Shown here: positions 9,666-19,400 of the stretch, piece by piece
How the letters are laid out: every line of letters begins with the position of its first letter
Position numbering within the stretch: position 1 is the stretch's first letter
DNA from: a bacterium
GTDB taxonomy: Bacteria > Electryoneota > Electryoneia > Electryoneales > Electryoneaceae
DNA: 42,459 nucleotides
Direction of reading: 5' to 3'
Assembly (NCBI GenBank): GCA_019912845.1
Contig: JAIOHU010000101.1
Coordinates: forward strand, 1-42,459
The notes under the pieces: generated by a model
Told to the model about the DNA's origin: nothing
Databases searched by the model: none
The model's input: only the letters and a program-made list of their open reading frames with translations
Made by a program: the position numbers and the translations under genes

Positions 9666-10280
9666 ATGGATGTTATTCCAATTTTATCAACAATCATCCT
9701 GATCGCGACATTAATTACGATGATCGTAGCGGTTGCATCCTATTTCATTTTCAGGATGCGTTCCAGAAAAAAATCTACAGAAACACCTGCAAACACAGGG
9801 GAAAGACCACGTTCTCCGAACGCTCGTCCGGAGGTTGTGCTACAGTCTAAAAGACGGAATGTGGATCAACCACCAGATCGCCAGGGTCTTGAAGACCGAC
9901 GTCAACGTGATGAAGATTTTCCGCCCGAGTTTGACCGCAGAAGTGATGAAAGACGTGATGAGCCTGCGCCTGCAGACACTACCCAAAGAGTTGTCAGGAA
10001 ACCTTCTGCCCATCAGCAGACACAATCTGCACCTCCACCAGAACCTGAATTGGAAGAGGTAGATGAGGAAAATCTCTCCTCAGCTCAGAAGGCATTCTTA
10101 AGTTCGTTCGCCGGGGGTGATGGTGGTTCTAGTGGAAGCAGCAACAATAACACCCAAAATGATACCCCTTTTAATAAATCGGGATTGAGACGATTCCAAC
10201 CACCTTCAAACGGTAAACGGGATCGCAAGGATGGCTTCATGGGGGGTGGTGGAAACGACGATTCAATTCAGTGGAAGTAA
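9666..10280 (+). CDS. Small single-pass membrane protein with long disordered tail
   Basis: The 204-residue product has one hydrophobic segment (about residues 4-29) followed by RMRSRKK, which places the long C-terminal tail in the cytoplasm by the positive-inside rule. The tail is rich in Pro, Asp, Arg, Gln, Ser and Asn with short charged repeats (for example RRQRDEDFPPEFDRR), and has a Gly/Ser/Asn run near 150-165. It looks intrinsically disordered. It sits between the glycosyltransferase and the deacetylase, and the next gene starts one base after its stop. By position it could play the accessory role of PgaD, but PgaD normally has two membrane segments and no such tail, so homology is not claimed. 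Confidence 0.75.
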   Translation: MDVIPILSTIILIATLITMIVAVASYFIFRMRSRKKSTETPANTGERPRSPNARPEVVLQSKRRNVDQPPDRQGLEDRRQRDEDFPPEFDRRSDERRDEPAPADTTQRVVRKPSAHQQTQSAPPPEPELEEVDEENLSSAQKAFLSSFAGGDGGSSGSSNNNTQNDTPFNKSGLRRFQPPSNGKRDRKDGFMGGGGNDDSIQWK

Positions 10281-10281
10281 T

Positions 10282-12780
10282 ATGAAAGTGCTCCGAACAA
10301 CCATACTCGGATTATTGCTTCTTCTCCCTGTGAGTGCGTCCGCTATTGGTGAACGTGTGCTATTGGTTTTGCCAGAGGCTACTGCTCAATACAAGTTTCC
10401 GGACTTTGCCGCGGATCAACTCAAAGTGCGTACTCATTTTTGGGAAGATCAACTAAAACTGAACGGATATGGAGTTGACAAAGAAGGGGAAGATATACTT
10501 GCCGAACCTCTGACAGGCTATTCCTTTATCGTTTTGCCTAATACAATGTGCCTCTCAGAGAAACAGATCGATGGGCTAGAATCCTATTTAGATGAGGGCG
10601 GCAACGTTTTAATGATGGGTGGTATTGGCAGCCGATCGCCCAGTGGTACCTGGAGAGGCTATGAATTTCTTGAAAGTGTCCTGGGTTCAACTCCGATAGA
10701 ATTACCCGCTGAGAAGAATACCGCGCGTGCCCTGCAGCTACGTCACGGCGCACCAGGTACTCTCAGCTCACCTCCCGGTTATTATGTGCGATTTACAGTT
10801 ACGGACGAGATCGTACTCTTTATTCCAGAAACCGATAACTTGACTGTAAGTGGATATTGGGCGACAGATGGATATCATGTCAGTCGAGCGAATGAAATCC
10901 CACGTGATGCTGGATTTGTTACCACTGAAACCGAATCACAGGCAAGAATCGCCTGGATCGGAACAAACCTTTATTCCGTGCATCAGGATGATGTGAATGC
11001 AGGGTATTATGACGCTATGTTCCATGAACTTTTTATGTGGCTGCATGGAAATATGGTTGCAGCAAAACACCCCTGGCCAGAAAAATATAAATCCGCAGTA
11101 CTTATCCATGGTGATATCGAAGATAAATTTGTCAATGCTCGTCACCTGGTAAATCGCTTTAAAATGCTCGAAATCCCTACCACGTACAACCTCCTCATGG
11201 TAGAAGCGATTAACTATCCTGAGCTGGTGGAAGAGATGGCGAAGACCAGCTCTGAGCTTTCCATACACGGCGATGATCACTCTCTGTTTGGTGGTCAACC
11301 GCTGGAGGTTCAACGAAAAAGGCTACAGCGCGCTTCAGAAATGTTGCAGGCTTTTGGCGATCGTCCCTGGGGGTTTCGTCCACCTGAACTCTCGTATGAC
11401 GATTCAACATTCATTGCCCTGGAACTTGAAGGTTATAAATACATGACGGCAGACAATATTCCTGACCGTCATTATCCACGTTTCCATTTTTTGCACATGG
11501 ACGGACTCACCCGGCATGGCATTGTTACCTTTCCCAAGGGAGAGTTGGATGACTACGACCTTTTCGCAAGGTTCCAGTTCCCGAATCCTGCCGAAATGGA
11601 ACGCCAGATTCTTATGGATCAAGCTAGAATCAAAGATCTTGGCGGACTTTACATGCTGAACTACCACAGCCAATATCTCGCACGCAAAGAATTTCTCAAT
11701 ATGATGGAATCTGTCTCCAAGGACTTAAAGGAGCAGGAAGATATCTGGATCGCAACAGCACTTCAGATTTCGGATTGGATTCTACTCAGAGAAAATCTGC
11801 ATCTTTCAACTCGATATGAAGGCGAAAGTGTTATTCTCAGTGTTAAAAACCTGAATCAGTTTCCCACTGAAACTGTCCTGCTTGACGTGCTCCCACCGAA
11901 GGGGGCAAGGACTGATCAAATCGTCGTAAAAGAGGTGTCTCAGAACTGCACTTATGATGCTGATGAGAAGATGTTTTACCTATACGTGCCGCCATTAGCT
12001 GCAGGTGAGATTTTTACTGTCACACTGGGGAAAAAGACCGGATTATTTGCCAGATTTACTGGAATCAAACACTTCTGGACGACGCTTACTATATTTATTT
12101 TCTTGGGCGTTTTGTTCCTGAGTTGGAGTGTCTGGTACTTTATTCTGCCGAAGAAGAAGATTCAAACGGGTAAGAAGCACGTCGAGATAAAAAACTATCT
12201 CCCAGTGCCCACAGTACCGAAAGCTTTTCACTCTCAAGAGTCTGAGCCAGAAAATAATGTAAAGATTAAGGTTGAACGTCCCAAAATTCGTTCCAGTCTG
12301 GATATGAGTACTGCTGCTGCTCAACCCGCATTTGCAACAGGTGGAGCTGGGAATGGAGTAAGCAATACTGACAGTCCGATTAGTGAGCAGGAGTCCGCAT
12401 CAGGATTTTCTTTGAGGTCAACGGCAAAATTTGGAGGGTTAAAGTCATCTGTTTCGCCAAATCCAGTGCAAAGTTCTCAACCTGAACGGTCGACACCCCC
12501 GCAATATAGTGCTCCCCGACCATCGACTCGACAGACTCAGAGTAAGCCTGTACAAAGACAAACTTCAACTGCACCACTTCCGGGAAGGTCAAGTACAACA
12601 GCGAACCCTCAGCAGCGACAAATGAAAAATAATTTACTGCAACGTCCAGCTCAGAAATCAGCACAACAATCAGGCACTGATCGTTCCAATTCCCCATTGC
12701 CAATGCGCGGCGGTTCGTCGTTGAGGACGAGTGTCGACCTCTTTAATTCCATGAGAAATAAAAATCAAGATGACAACTAA
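10282..12780 (+). CDS. Membrane-anchored polysaccharide deacetylase with amidotransferase-like domain
   Basis: ATG 10282 is chosen over an in-frame ATG at 10231 because it directly follows the previous stop and begins a clear signal peptide (MKVLRTTILGLLLLLPVSASA). The 832-residue product has a class I glutamine-amidotransferase-like domain (about 25-265; FIVLPNTMCLS, GGNVLMMGG). A CE4/NodB-type deacetylase domain follows (about 270-490). Its candidate metal and catalytic residues are HGDIED (276-281), an HxxxH at 329-333, RPP at 366-368 and a late His at 462 (LNYHSQY). Next come an Ig-like domain (about 510-590), one membrane segment (about 598-622) followed by Lys-rich residues, and a Gln/Ser/Pro-rich cytoplasmic tail of about 200 residues. 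It probably de-N-acetylates a nascent polymer in the periplasm. The cytoplasmic tail and the amidotransferase-like domain are unusual for PgaB- or PelA-type enzymes. Confidence 0.8.
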   Translation: MKVLRTTILGLLLLLPVSASAIGERVLLVLPEATAQYKFPDFAADQLKVRTHFWEDQLKLNGYGVDKEGEDILAEPLTGYSFIVLPNTMCLSEKQIDGLESYLDEGGNVLMMGGIGSRSPSGTWRGYEFLESVLGSTPIELPAEKNTARALQLRHGAPGTLSSPPGYYVRFTVTDEIVLFIPETDNLTVSGYWATDGYHVSRANEIPRDAGFVTTETESQARIAWIGTNLYSVHQDDVNAGYYDAMFHELFMWLHGNMVAAKHPWPEKYKSAVLIHGDIEDKFVNARHLVNRFKMLEIPTTYNLLMVEAINYPELVEEMAKTSSELSIHGDDHSLFGGQPLEVQRKRLQRASEMLQAFGDRPWGFRPPELSYDDSTFIALELEGYKYMTADNIPDRHYPRFHFLHMDGLTRHGIVTFPKGELDDYDLFARFQFPNPAEMERQILMDQARIKDLGGLYMLNYHSQYLARKEFLNMMESVSKDLKEQEDIWIATALQISDWILLRENLHLSTRYEGESVILSVKNLNQFPTETVLLDVLPPKGARTDQIVVKEVSQNCTYDADEKMFYLYVPPLAAGEIFTVTLGKKTGLFARFTGIKHFWTTLTIFIFLGVLFLSWSVWYFILPKKKIQTGKKHVEIKNYLPVPTVPKAFHSQESEPENNVKIKVERPKIRSSLDMSTAAAQPAFATGGAGNGVSNTDSPISEQESASGFSLRSTAKFGGLKSSVSPNPVQSSQPERSTPPQYSAPRPSTRQTQSKPVQRQTSTAPLPGRSSTTANPQQRQMKNNLLQRPAQKSAQQSGTDRSNSPLPMRGGSSLRTSVDLFNSMRNKNQDDN

Positions 12781-12790
12781 GCGATAAAAT

Positions 12791-14920
12791 ATGAACACCG
12801 AGTGGCAAGAAAAACAGAAAACACGATCTGCTAAAAAAGAGGCACGCAGGATCAGAAGAAGTCGTGCATTCGCACCCCCTGATGCGGACAAACAAGAGAA
12901 CAAAAGATCCATCTGGGGGACAGTGCAACTCTTCGCTGGAGCATTATTGCTGGCAGTAGTTGGCTGGTGGGGATATACGCAGGTCATGAATCAGGTGTTC
13001 GGAAAATTCGACTTCTTTAACTTCAAGTCGCGTCCAATCATTGCATCCTTCGCTGAAACCGGTGAGGTACTACTCATCGACCCTCAGCGTACCGAAGACT
13101 TCATCAACCAAGTTGAACCGGATTCTACCTGGCCCTGGCGAAGGCGAGATAACGATTGGCCTTTAGCTGATACACTCTGGTGGGCAGGAATGCTCGAAAG
13201 GGAAAAACTTATTGGCGGGTTGAGTGCCTGGGAGCCAGGATACACTGGGGTTACGGAGGAGCCGGAAACCGACATGACCAGTTATTGGGTCGATATCCTC
13301 AACGCCAAAAGTATGATTTACGATGTGAAGCAGGAGCCAGCCCTGGCAACCGAATTGCATAAATACAATCTGGCAATTATTCCCGGCTGTTTACTTCTCT
13401 CAGAAGATGAACGCAAAGGAATTAAAAATTACATGACAGAAGGTGGAAACGTAATTTTTTGCTGGTCAATGGGGGTACGAGATGAATATGGCAGTTGGGA
13501 AGGCTTTGATTTTCTCTCACAATTGATCGGCGGTTTCAGTTCTACAAATGTAAAAGATCCCAGCGGTGGCGCCAGTGTTGTTCTACTGGGTAATACACCT
13601 TTGACTGCGATGATCCCACCCGGGTCGCATATTGATTTCTACACATATAACGACTACAGGAGTTTCCAGCTTGTTGAGCCGCGCTCAAACAACGATGGTT
13701 TTCTTTTCTATCCTTACTGGCGAGGTGCGGTAGATAGCCCGTTTAAGACGAGTCTCATGGTTCACGGCACATACATGAAAGGCAAATTTGTCTGGCTTGG
13801 ATTCACTCCAGACAGTGTACAGCCGCGTGAGAAAAACGAACAGATCATGAAACAATTGGTCAACAATGCTCTCGACTGGCTCCAAGACCAACCTGTTGTC
13901 GCTGCCAGTATCTGGCCTAAAGGATATCGATCTGGTGGCTCTATCGTTCTCGATAATCTAGCTCGAGTTGAAGCGCGGGAACGTGATAGTTTAATTACCA
14001 ATTACAGAGACAGGAAGTTGTATCCGGATGTTCTACTTTCTCCAGCAGTACTGGATGACAATTTCGGTTATGATCCAGCCGATAAATTCAGCTTGATTCT
14101 GACCATGAATCCAGGTGACCTGGAAGACAAATCAACGTCGGAAGTTACTGATTGGGTTCAATTCAATAATGAAAAGATTAATCGTACTTATGGAAGAGGT
14201 GCAAACGGTATTTATATCCCAACATGGGAAGAGAAAAAATCACTGGTTACTGCAGCAGGGAAGCATAACATAAAATTCCTGCTCGGGGATGATACTCCGG
14301 TCTTTTATGGCACAGAAACCAACAATATAAAGACTGGATTTACCTCATTTCTGTCAAAAACGAAAACGGTAGCAACTATTCCGAAGATTCAAATCAGCTT
14401 AAATGAATGGTATAAATACGGCGGTGTACGCACGAGACGAAAATTGTTTAATGCGATGAAGTATGATTTGCATCGAGTTCACTATGCTGGTGGTATGTAC
14501 GTCGGGATTTTTGACGCCGATTTCATGCAGGAGGAGGGGTTGTATGACCTCCCCAAACGTATGGCGGCAGAGATGGATTCAATTGGATGCTGGCGTGCAA
14601 CGACTGGCGAGTTGGTAAACCGATTTGCCGGCTGGCGTAACTTAACCATCTCAAGTAAAATTGCAACACCAACGCGTGTTACACTGAAGATTTCCAATAT
14701 CGGTGATATTACTGTCAAAAATGCATATTTCCAGGTATATCTTCCCGCAAATATTGAGAAAATTGAAATGAGTACCGAAGTTGTCGGTTTTTTCCCCTTC
14801 AATATGAATTGGAACTCAAAAGAAGGGATATTTTCCTTTTCGGTCACTGAAATAGGTCCAGGAACCAATGCCGCGTTAAACTTGGATATTGTTTCGGGAA
14901 CCATGCTAAGCTCAAATTAG
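12791..14920 (+). CDS. Membrane-anchored pseudo-deacetylase paralogue
   Basis: The 709-residue product repeats the layout of the upstream deacetylase in reversed topology: a basic cytoplasmic N-tail (1-40), one membrane segment (about 42-62), then a periplasmic amidotransferase-like domain (about 150-370; LAIIPGCLLLS, GGNVIFCWS), a deacetylase-like domain (about 375-610) and an Ig-like end. Paralogy is visible at the domain junction: ALDWLQDQPVVAASIWPKGY here against LFMWLHGNMVAAKHPWPEKY upstream. The deacetylase residues are lost. HGDIED becomes DNLARV, the HxxxH becomes a stretch around TMNPGDLED, and the RPP and late His motifs are absent. It is most likely a structural or polymer-binding partner of the active enzyme. 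It starts 10 bases after the upstream stop. Confidence 0.75.
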   Translation: MNTEWQEKQKTRSAKKEARRIRRSRAFAPPDADKQENKRSIWGTVQLFAGALLLAVVGWWGYTQVMNQVFGKFDFFNFKSRPIIASFAETGEVLLIDPQRTEDFINQVEPDSTWPWRRRDNDWPLADTLWWAGMLEREKLIGGLSAWEPGYTGVTEEPETDMTSYWVDILNAKSMIYDVKQEPALATELHKYNLAIIPGCLLLSEDERKGIKNYMTEGGNVIFCWSMGVRDEYGSWEGFDFLSQLIGGFSSTNVKDPSGGASVVLLGNTPLTAMIPPGSHIDFYTYNDYRSFQLVEPRSNNDGFLFYPYWRGAVDSPFKTSLMVHGTYMKGKFVWLGFTPDSVQPREKNEQIMKQLVNNALDWLQDQPVVAASIWPKGYRSGGSIVLDNLARVEARERDSLITNYRDRKLYPDVLLSPAVLDDNFGYDPADKFSLILTMNPGDLEDKSTSEVTDWVQFNNEKINRTYGRGANGIYIPTWEEKKSLVTAAGKHNIKFLLGDDTPVFYGTETNNIKTGFTSFLSKTKTVATIPKIQISLNEWYKYGGVRTRRKLFNAMKYDLHRVHYAGGMYVGIFDADFMQEEGLYDLPKRMAAEMDSIGCWRATTGELVNRFAGWRNLTISSKIATPTRVTLKISNIGDITVKNAYFQVYLPANIEKIEMSTEVVGFFPFNMNWNSKEGIFSFSVTEIGPGTNAALNLDIVSGTMLSSN

Positions 14921-14994
14921 CAATACTACCGTAGTAAGCAAAATAAGAAATTCATGCTTTTTCAGATTCTATAATCATCAGGAATACCAATAAA

Positions 14995-16227
14995 ATGCGT
15001 ACCATGCATGTATCTTTGTACCTCGTCATTGTGTTGCTTTCTGCTATGATCTTCTTCTCATCATGCGTAACCGAAAGTACAACGCCATTTGATGAATCAA
15101 CTGCACCGGAAATTTACGACTGGGAAGTTTGGCCTTCGGATTCAGTGGGTTATGGTGACAGCATCCTGTTCAGGTGCAAAGTACGTGATTTTGATGGCGA
15201 TCCTCTGACGTACAGTTGGTATGCAGACCATGGCACCTTTGATGCGGGAACTGAAATAGATAACGCGATGTGGCGTGCGGATTCGGTGGCAACTGGTGTC
15301 CTGATAGAACTGAGAGTCTCCGATAGTTATCACGAAATTGTAGAACGTGACTCTGTACGTATCCTCTCACCCGAGGAAGCCAACCGTGCACCAGTTATTG
15401 ATGACTTTTATGCAGTTGATGATGAGATGGGATCGAATGACACCACTGATGTGTTCTGTGAAGCCAGTGATTTCGAAGATGATACTTTGAACTTCGTATG
15501 GACTTCCACTAAAGGCGAATTTATCGGAAGTGGCGAGGAAGTACGATGGACTCCCGCTGGTGAAACCGGACTCTGTTCTCTGCGTGTGGCAGTATCCGAT
15601 GAAAATGCGACAACGAATGGTTTGATTACCATTGATGTTTACCCGGACACACTGATCCTGCTTTCTCAGGAATTTGAAACGGACCAAGTTACGGGAAACT
15701 GGGAATTTACCGGGCTATTGACCGGACTGGGAACAGACAGCCGTTTTGTGGAAGTCGGCTGGGACAGTACACGTGCCATGATGACGATTACAGCTCGTGC
15801 TCTATGGGCGACACAAGGTTTCAGTTATACCGGTCGTAATTTTGGTGATGGCACTTTCAGCGCACATATCCTTGTACCAAATACGCAATATGGTGGTGTT
15901 GGATTTATACCCAAATATATTGATGGGGACAACTATATTTATTTCGGGATCAACTTTTACCAGCAAGCGTGGTTTGTGCTCCGTTGTGTGAATGGCACAC
16001 TGCAATATCTCGAAGATGACTGGGCAACATTCCAGGCGAATATCCGTTATGAGTTAAAAATGGTGCAGGCGGATGGGATGTACACCATATTCCTGGCAGG
16101 TAACCAGGTCTGGCAGAATACAGTTGTCGCACCTTTTGATGGCGAACTGCCGATGGGTGTCGGTATGTATGGCTTGGAAGACTCAAATGCCGCTTACTTC
16201 GATAATATCGAAGTAACTGTTCCCTGA
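14995..16227 (+). CDS. Lipoprotein with PKD/Ig-like and LamG-like domains
   Basis: The 410-residue product has a lipoprotein signal (hydrophobic residues 7-20, then FSSC with Cys24). Two PKD/Ig-like domains follow (for example FDGDPLTYSWYADHGTFD and a second copy with FEDDTLNFVWTSTKGEF). The C-terminal half (about 215-410) has a concanavalin/LamG-like beta-sandwich pattern ending in DSNAAYFDNIEVTVP, a form common in carbohydrate-binding and DUF1080-like domains. It lies 74 bases after the pseudo-deacetylase on the same strand, so it may be the last gene of the operon, possibly as a surface polymer-binding lipoprotein. Catalytic residues are not evident. Confidence 0.75.
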   Translation: MRTMHVSLYLVIVLLSAMIFFSSCVTESTTPFDESTAPEIYDWEVWPSDSVGYGDSILFRCKVRDFDGDPLTYSWYADHGTFDAGTEIDNAMWRADSVATGVLIELRVSDSYHEIVERDSVRILSPEEANRAPVIDDFYAVDDEMGSNDTTDVFCEASDFEDDTLNFVWTSTKGEFIGSGEEVRWTPAGETGLCSLRVAVSDENATTNGLITIDVYPDTLILLSQEFETDQVTGNWEFTGLLTGLGTDSRFVEVGWDSTRAMMTITARALWATQGFSYTGRNFGDGTFSAHILVPNTQYGGVGFIPKYIDGDNYIYFGINFYQQAWFVLRCVNGTLQYLEDDWATFQANIRYELKMVQADGMYTIFLAGNQVWQNTVVAPFDGELPMGVGMYGLEDSNAAYFDNIEVTVP

Positions 16228-16479
16228 TTTAACGATAATCCACTTTCGATACACTTATGGTTGGCAGTAAAGACACATTCCAGACTTGTAAATTTAGTTT
16301 TATCTGAATACTAAAACTTTGGTCGGACCCATCAAATCCAGGTTTATATGAATGACCAAATCAGATAGTACTACCTCGTATTGCAGTATATTACCCGTTG
16401 AACAGATTGATATTTTTAGCATTGAAAAAGGGTGATATCTTTTCTATTTTCTGATCTCACAATAAGGACACCAGTCACT
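16228..16479. other. Intergenic region before the restriction-modification gene
   Basis: This AT-rich spacer separates the lipoprotein from the restriction-modification gene and probably holds the latter's promoter. AAGGA at 16464-16468 precedes ATG 16480. No repeat or RNA gene was recognised. Confidence 0.35.
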
Positions 16480-19400
16480 ATGGAAACAAGTGTAATTGTT
16501 AATGCCCTTCAGAGTTTCGCAGATGAAGTCAAAAGTAAATCATCGCAGATTACTTCTGGTAATCCAGAAGATCAGTTACGTAGTCCCTTTGAAAAGTTGA
16601 TGATTTCTGTGGCGGCTTCACTTGGATGGAAAATCGTTTGTACAGGGGAGACTCCGCTACCTGAACGTTTAGGTCGTCCTGATTTTGCAATCCACCTTAA
16701 TGATCTTCTTTCTGGATTCGTTGAACTCAAGGCTCCTGGAATAGGTGCTTCTTCCAGGCAGTTCAAGGGACACAATCTCGACCAGTTCAAACGATTCTCG
16801 GTTACACCTAATATCCTTTATACAGATGGGAATGAATGGGCAATCTATCGCAACGGTAATTTGGTAAACACAGTAGTTCGACTTTCTGGAGATATTGTTA
16901 CCAGTGGCGCTAAAGCGGTTTCGGTAGAAGATGCCTGGGCGATTGAGAATTTGCTTCGCGACTTTTTCTTATGGGAACCTTTCATCCCTGCGGGTAATGA
17001 TGGGAAAATCGACCTGAAGGCATTTGCAGAACTTCTTGCCCCAGTAACTCGAATGCTTCGAGATGATGTCGTTGACGCACTCATGGATACGAGGTCTCCA
17101 CTCGTTGAGCTTGCATCAAATTGGCGTCAACTCCTTTTCCCGGAAGCGAGTGATGAGCAATTCGCGGATGCCTATGCTCAAACAGTTGCCTTCGCACTGC
17201 TTCTAGGGCGTAGTGAAGGTGCTGAGCCGCTCACGCTCAACCGAGCAGAGGAAGCACTTGAGGCACAACACAACCTTCTCTCTCGTGCCCTTCAAGTTCT
17301 CACTGATTCGGGCATACGATCAGAGCTCTCTGCTCCGATAGACCTACTCATACGGGTAATCGCTGCGGTACCGCTATCCATGTTTTCGTCGTCTGAAGAT
17401 CCCTGGCTCTATTTCTACGAAGATTTTCTTACAGTTTATGATCCTAAATTGCGAAAAGATGCTGGAGTATACTATACACCTGTCGAAGTCGTCCATTGCC
17501 AAGTTCGTTTAATTGATGACCTTTTAGTCAACCGCCTGAACAAATCACTGGGGTTCGCAGATCCTGATGTTGTCACATTGGATCCCGCTGCTGGTACTGG
17601 AACTTATCTACTTGGTGTTATAGAACATGCACTCGAAAGAGTCGAAATCGAACAGGGTCCAGGTGCTGTTGCAGGTAAAGCTACTGAGTTGGCGAACAAC
17701 CTCTTTGGCTTCGAACTTATGGTTGGTCCTTTTGCTGTTGCTGATTTGCGAGTCAGTCGAGCCTTGCGAGATCACGGTGGGACTCTGCCGGCTGATGGTC
17801 CACATGTCTATCTGACCGATACCTTAGAAAGCCCAGACGCAGAACCGCCTCAACTCCCACTCTTCTTACGCCCCATAGCAGAACAACATATAAAGGCACT
17901 CAAGGTCAAGAGCGATGTACCTGTTATTGTCTGTCTTGGAAACCCTCCCTACGATCGTCACCAAGCCGCCACGATTGCGAACAAGGCAAGTACTGGCGGG
18001 TGGGTACGCTGGGGAAATTCAGGAAGTGGGAAAGATTCAATCTTTCGGGATTTTGTAGAACCCGCCACTCATGCTGGTCATGGAATCCATGTGAAATGGC
18101 TCTACAACCTTTACGCATATTTTTGGCGTTGGGCACTTTGGAAAGTGTTCGAATCAAAAAATGCACAAGGACCAGGCGTAGTTACTTTTATAACTGCTGC
18201 TTCATACCTTTTTAGTGATGCCTTTGTAGGCATGCGTGAACACATGCGAAGGCAGTGTGATGAGATATGGATACTCGATTTAGGCGGGGAAGGGCGTGGC
18301 GGCAGGAAAGACGAAAATGTTTTCGCTATACAGACTCCTGTTGTCATTGCAATTGCTTTTCGTTCCTTAAGAATAAGTCATGACAAACCTGCAAAAGTCA
18401 AATATGCACGTATTGAGGGTAGCCGAGACACTAAACTCGCTGCTCTAGATAACATTACTGATTTCAAAAAAGTGAATTGGCAAAACTGCCCAAACGACTG
18501 GCAATCATCGTTCCTCCCAGTTGGAGAAGGCAATTATTTTAATTGGTTGATAATCCGAGATATTTTTCCATGGCAGCATTCAGGACTCATGTTAAAACGG
18601 ACTTGGCCCATAGGTCCGGAAAAGAACTTGTTAGAGTCCCGCTGGAAGGCTCTTCTTGCTGCAAAAGATCGATCTGTTGCTTTCAGAGGATCAGGCGACC
18701 GAGAAGTTAGCGGACACTATAAGGTTCAACTTACGGAAGGGTCTGATACTCGTCCTCTTGATCGGCTTTCAACTGACACTCCGGTGCCTCCGGTTATGCC
18801 TTATTCGTATCGTTCATTTGATCGTCAGTATTTAATCGCCGACAACAGATTGATTGCAAGACCAAGAACCGAATTATGGAATGTGCATGGAAATCCCTCT
18901 GACTCCAAACAGTTGTATTTGGTAAGTCAACTCTGGCAAGTTCTTGGCAGCGGTCCAGCATTGACCGCCTGTGTGGATATACCAGATTTTCACTTTTTTA
19001 AAGGTTCCTATGGTGGCAGAGACTTAATACCATTGTATCGCACAGCCGATGCTTCTGAAGTGAACATCCTGCCCGGTTTACTCGAACTGCTCTCTGCTCA
19101 GTTCAAGAAAAGTGTAACTCCAGAGGATTTTCTAGCTTATGTGTACGGTGCCCTGGCGCACCCGGCGTTTACTGCACGCTTCCACAGAGAACTTGAAACA
19201 CGTGAGCTTCGTGTACCAATTACTAAGGATGCGAAACTCTTTGAAAAAATGGGTGATCTTGGTGTTCAATTGCTCTGGCTTCACACATACGGTGAACGCT
19301 TCGTCCCGGATGGAAAACAACAAGGACAGGTTCCGCAGGGGTCTGCCAGATGTATGAAAGCTGTGCCCGGTCAACCCGATGGTTACCCCGAATCGTTCGA

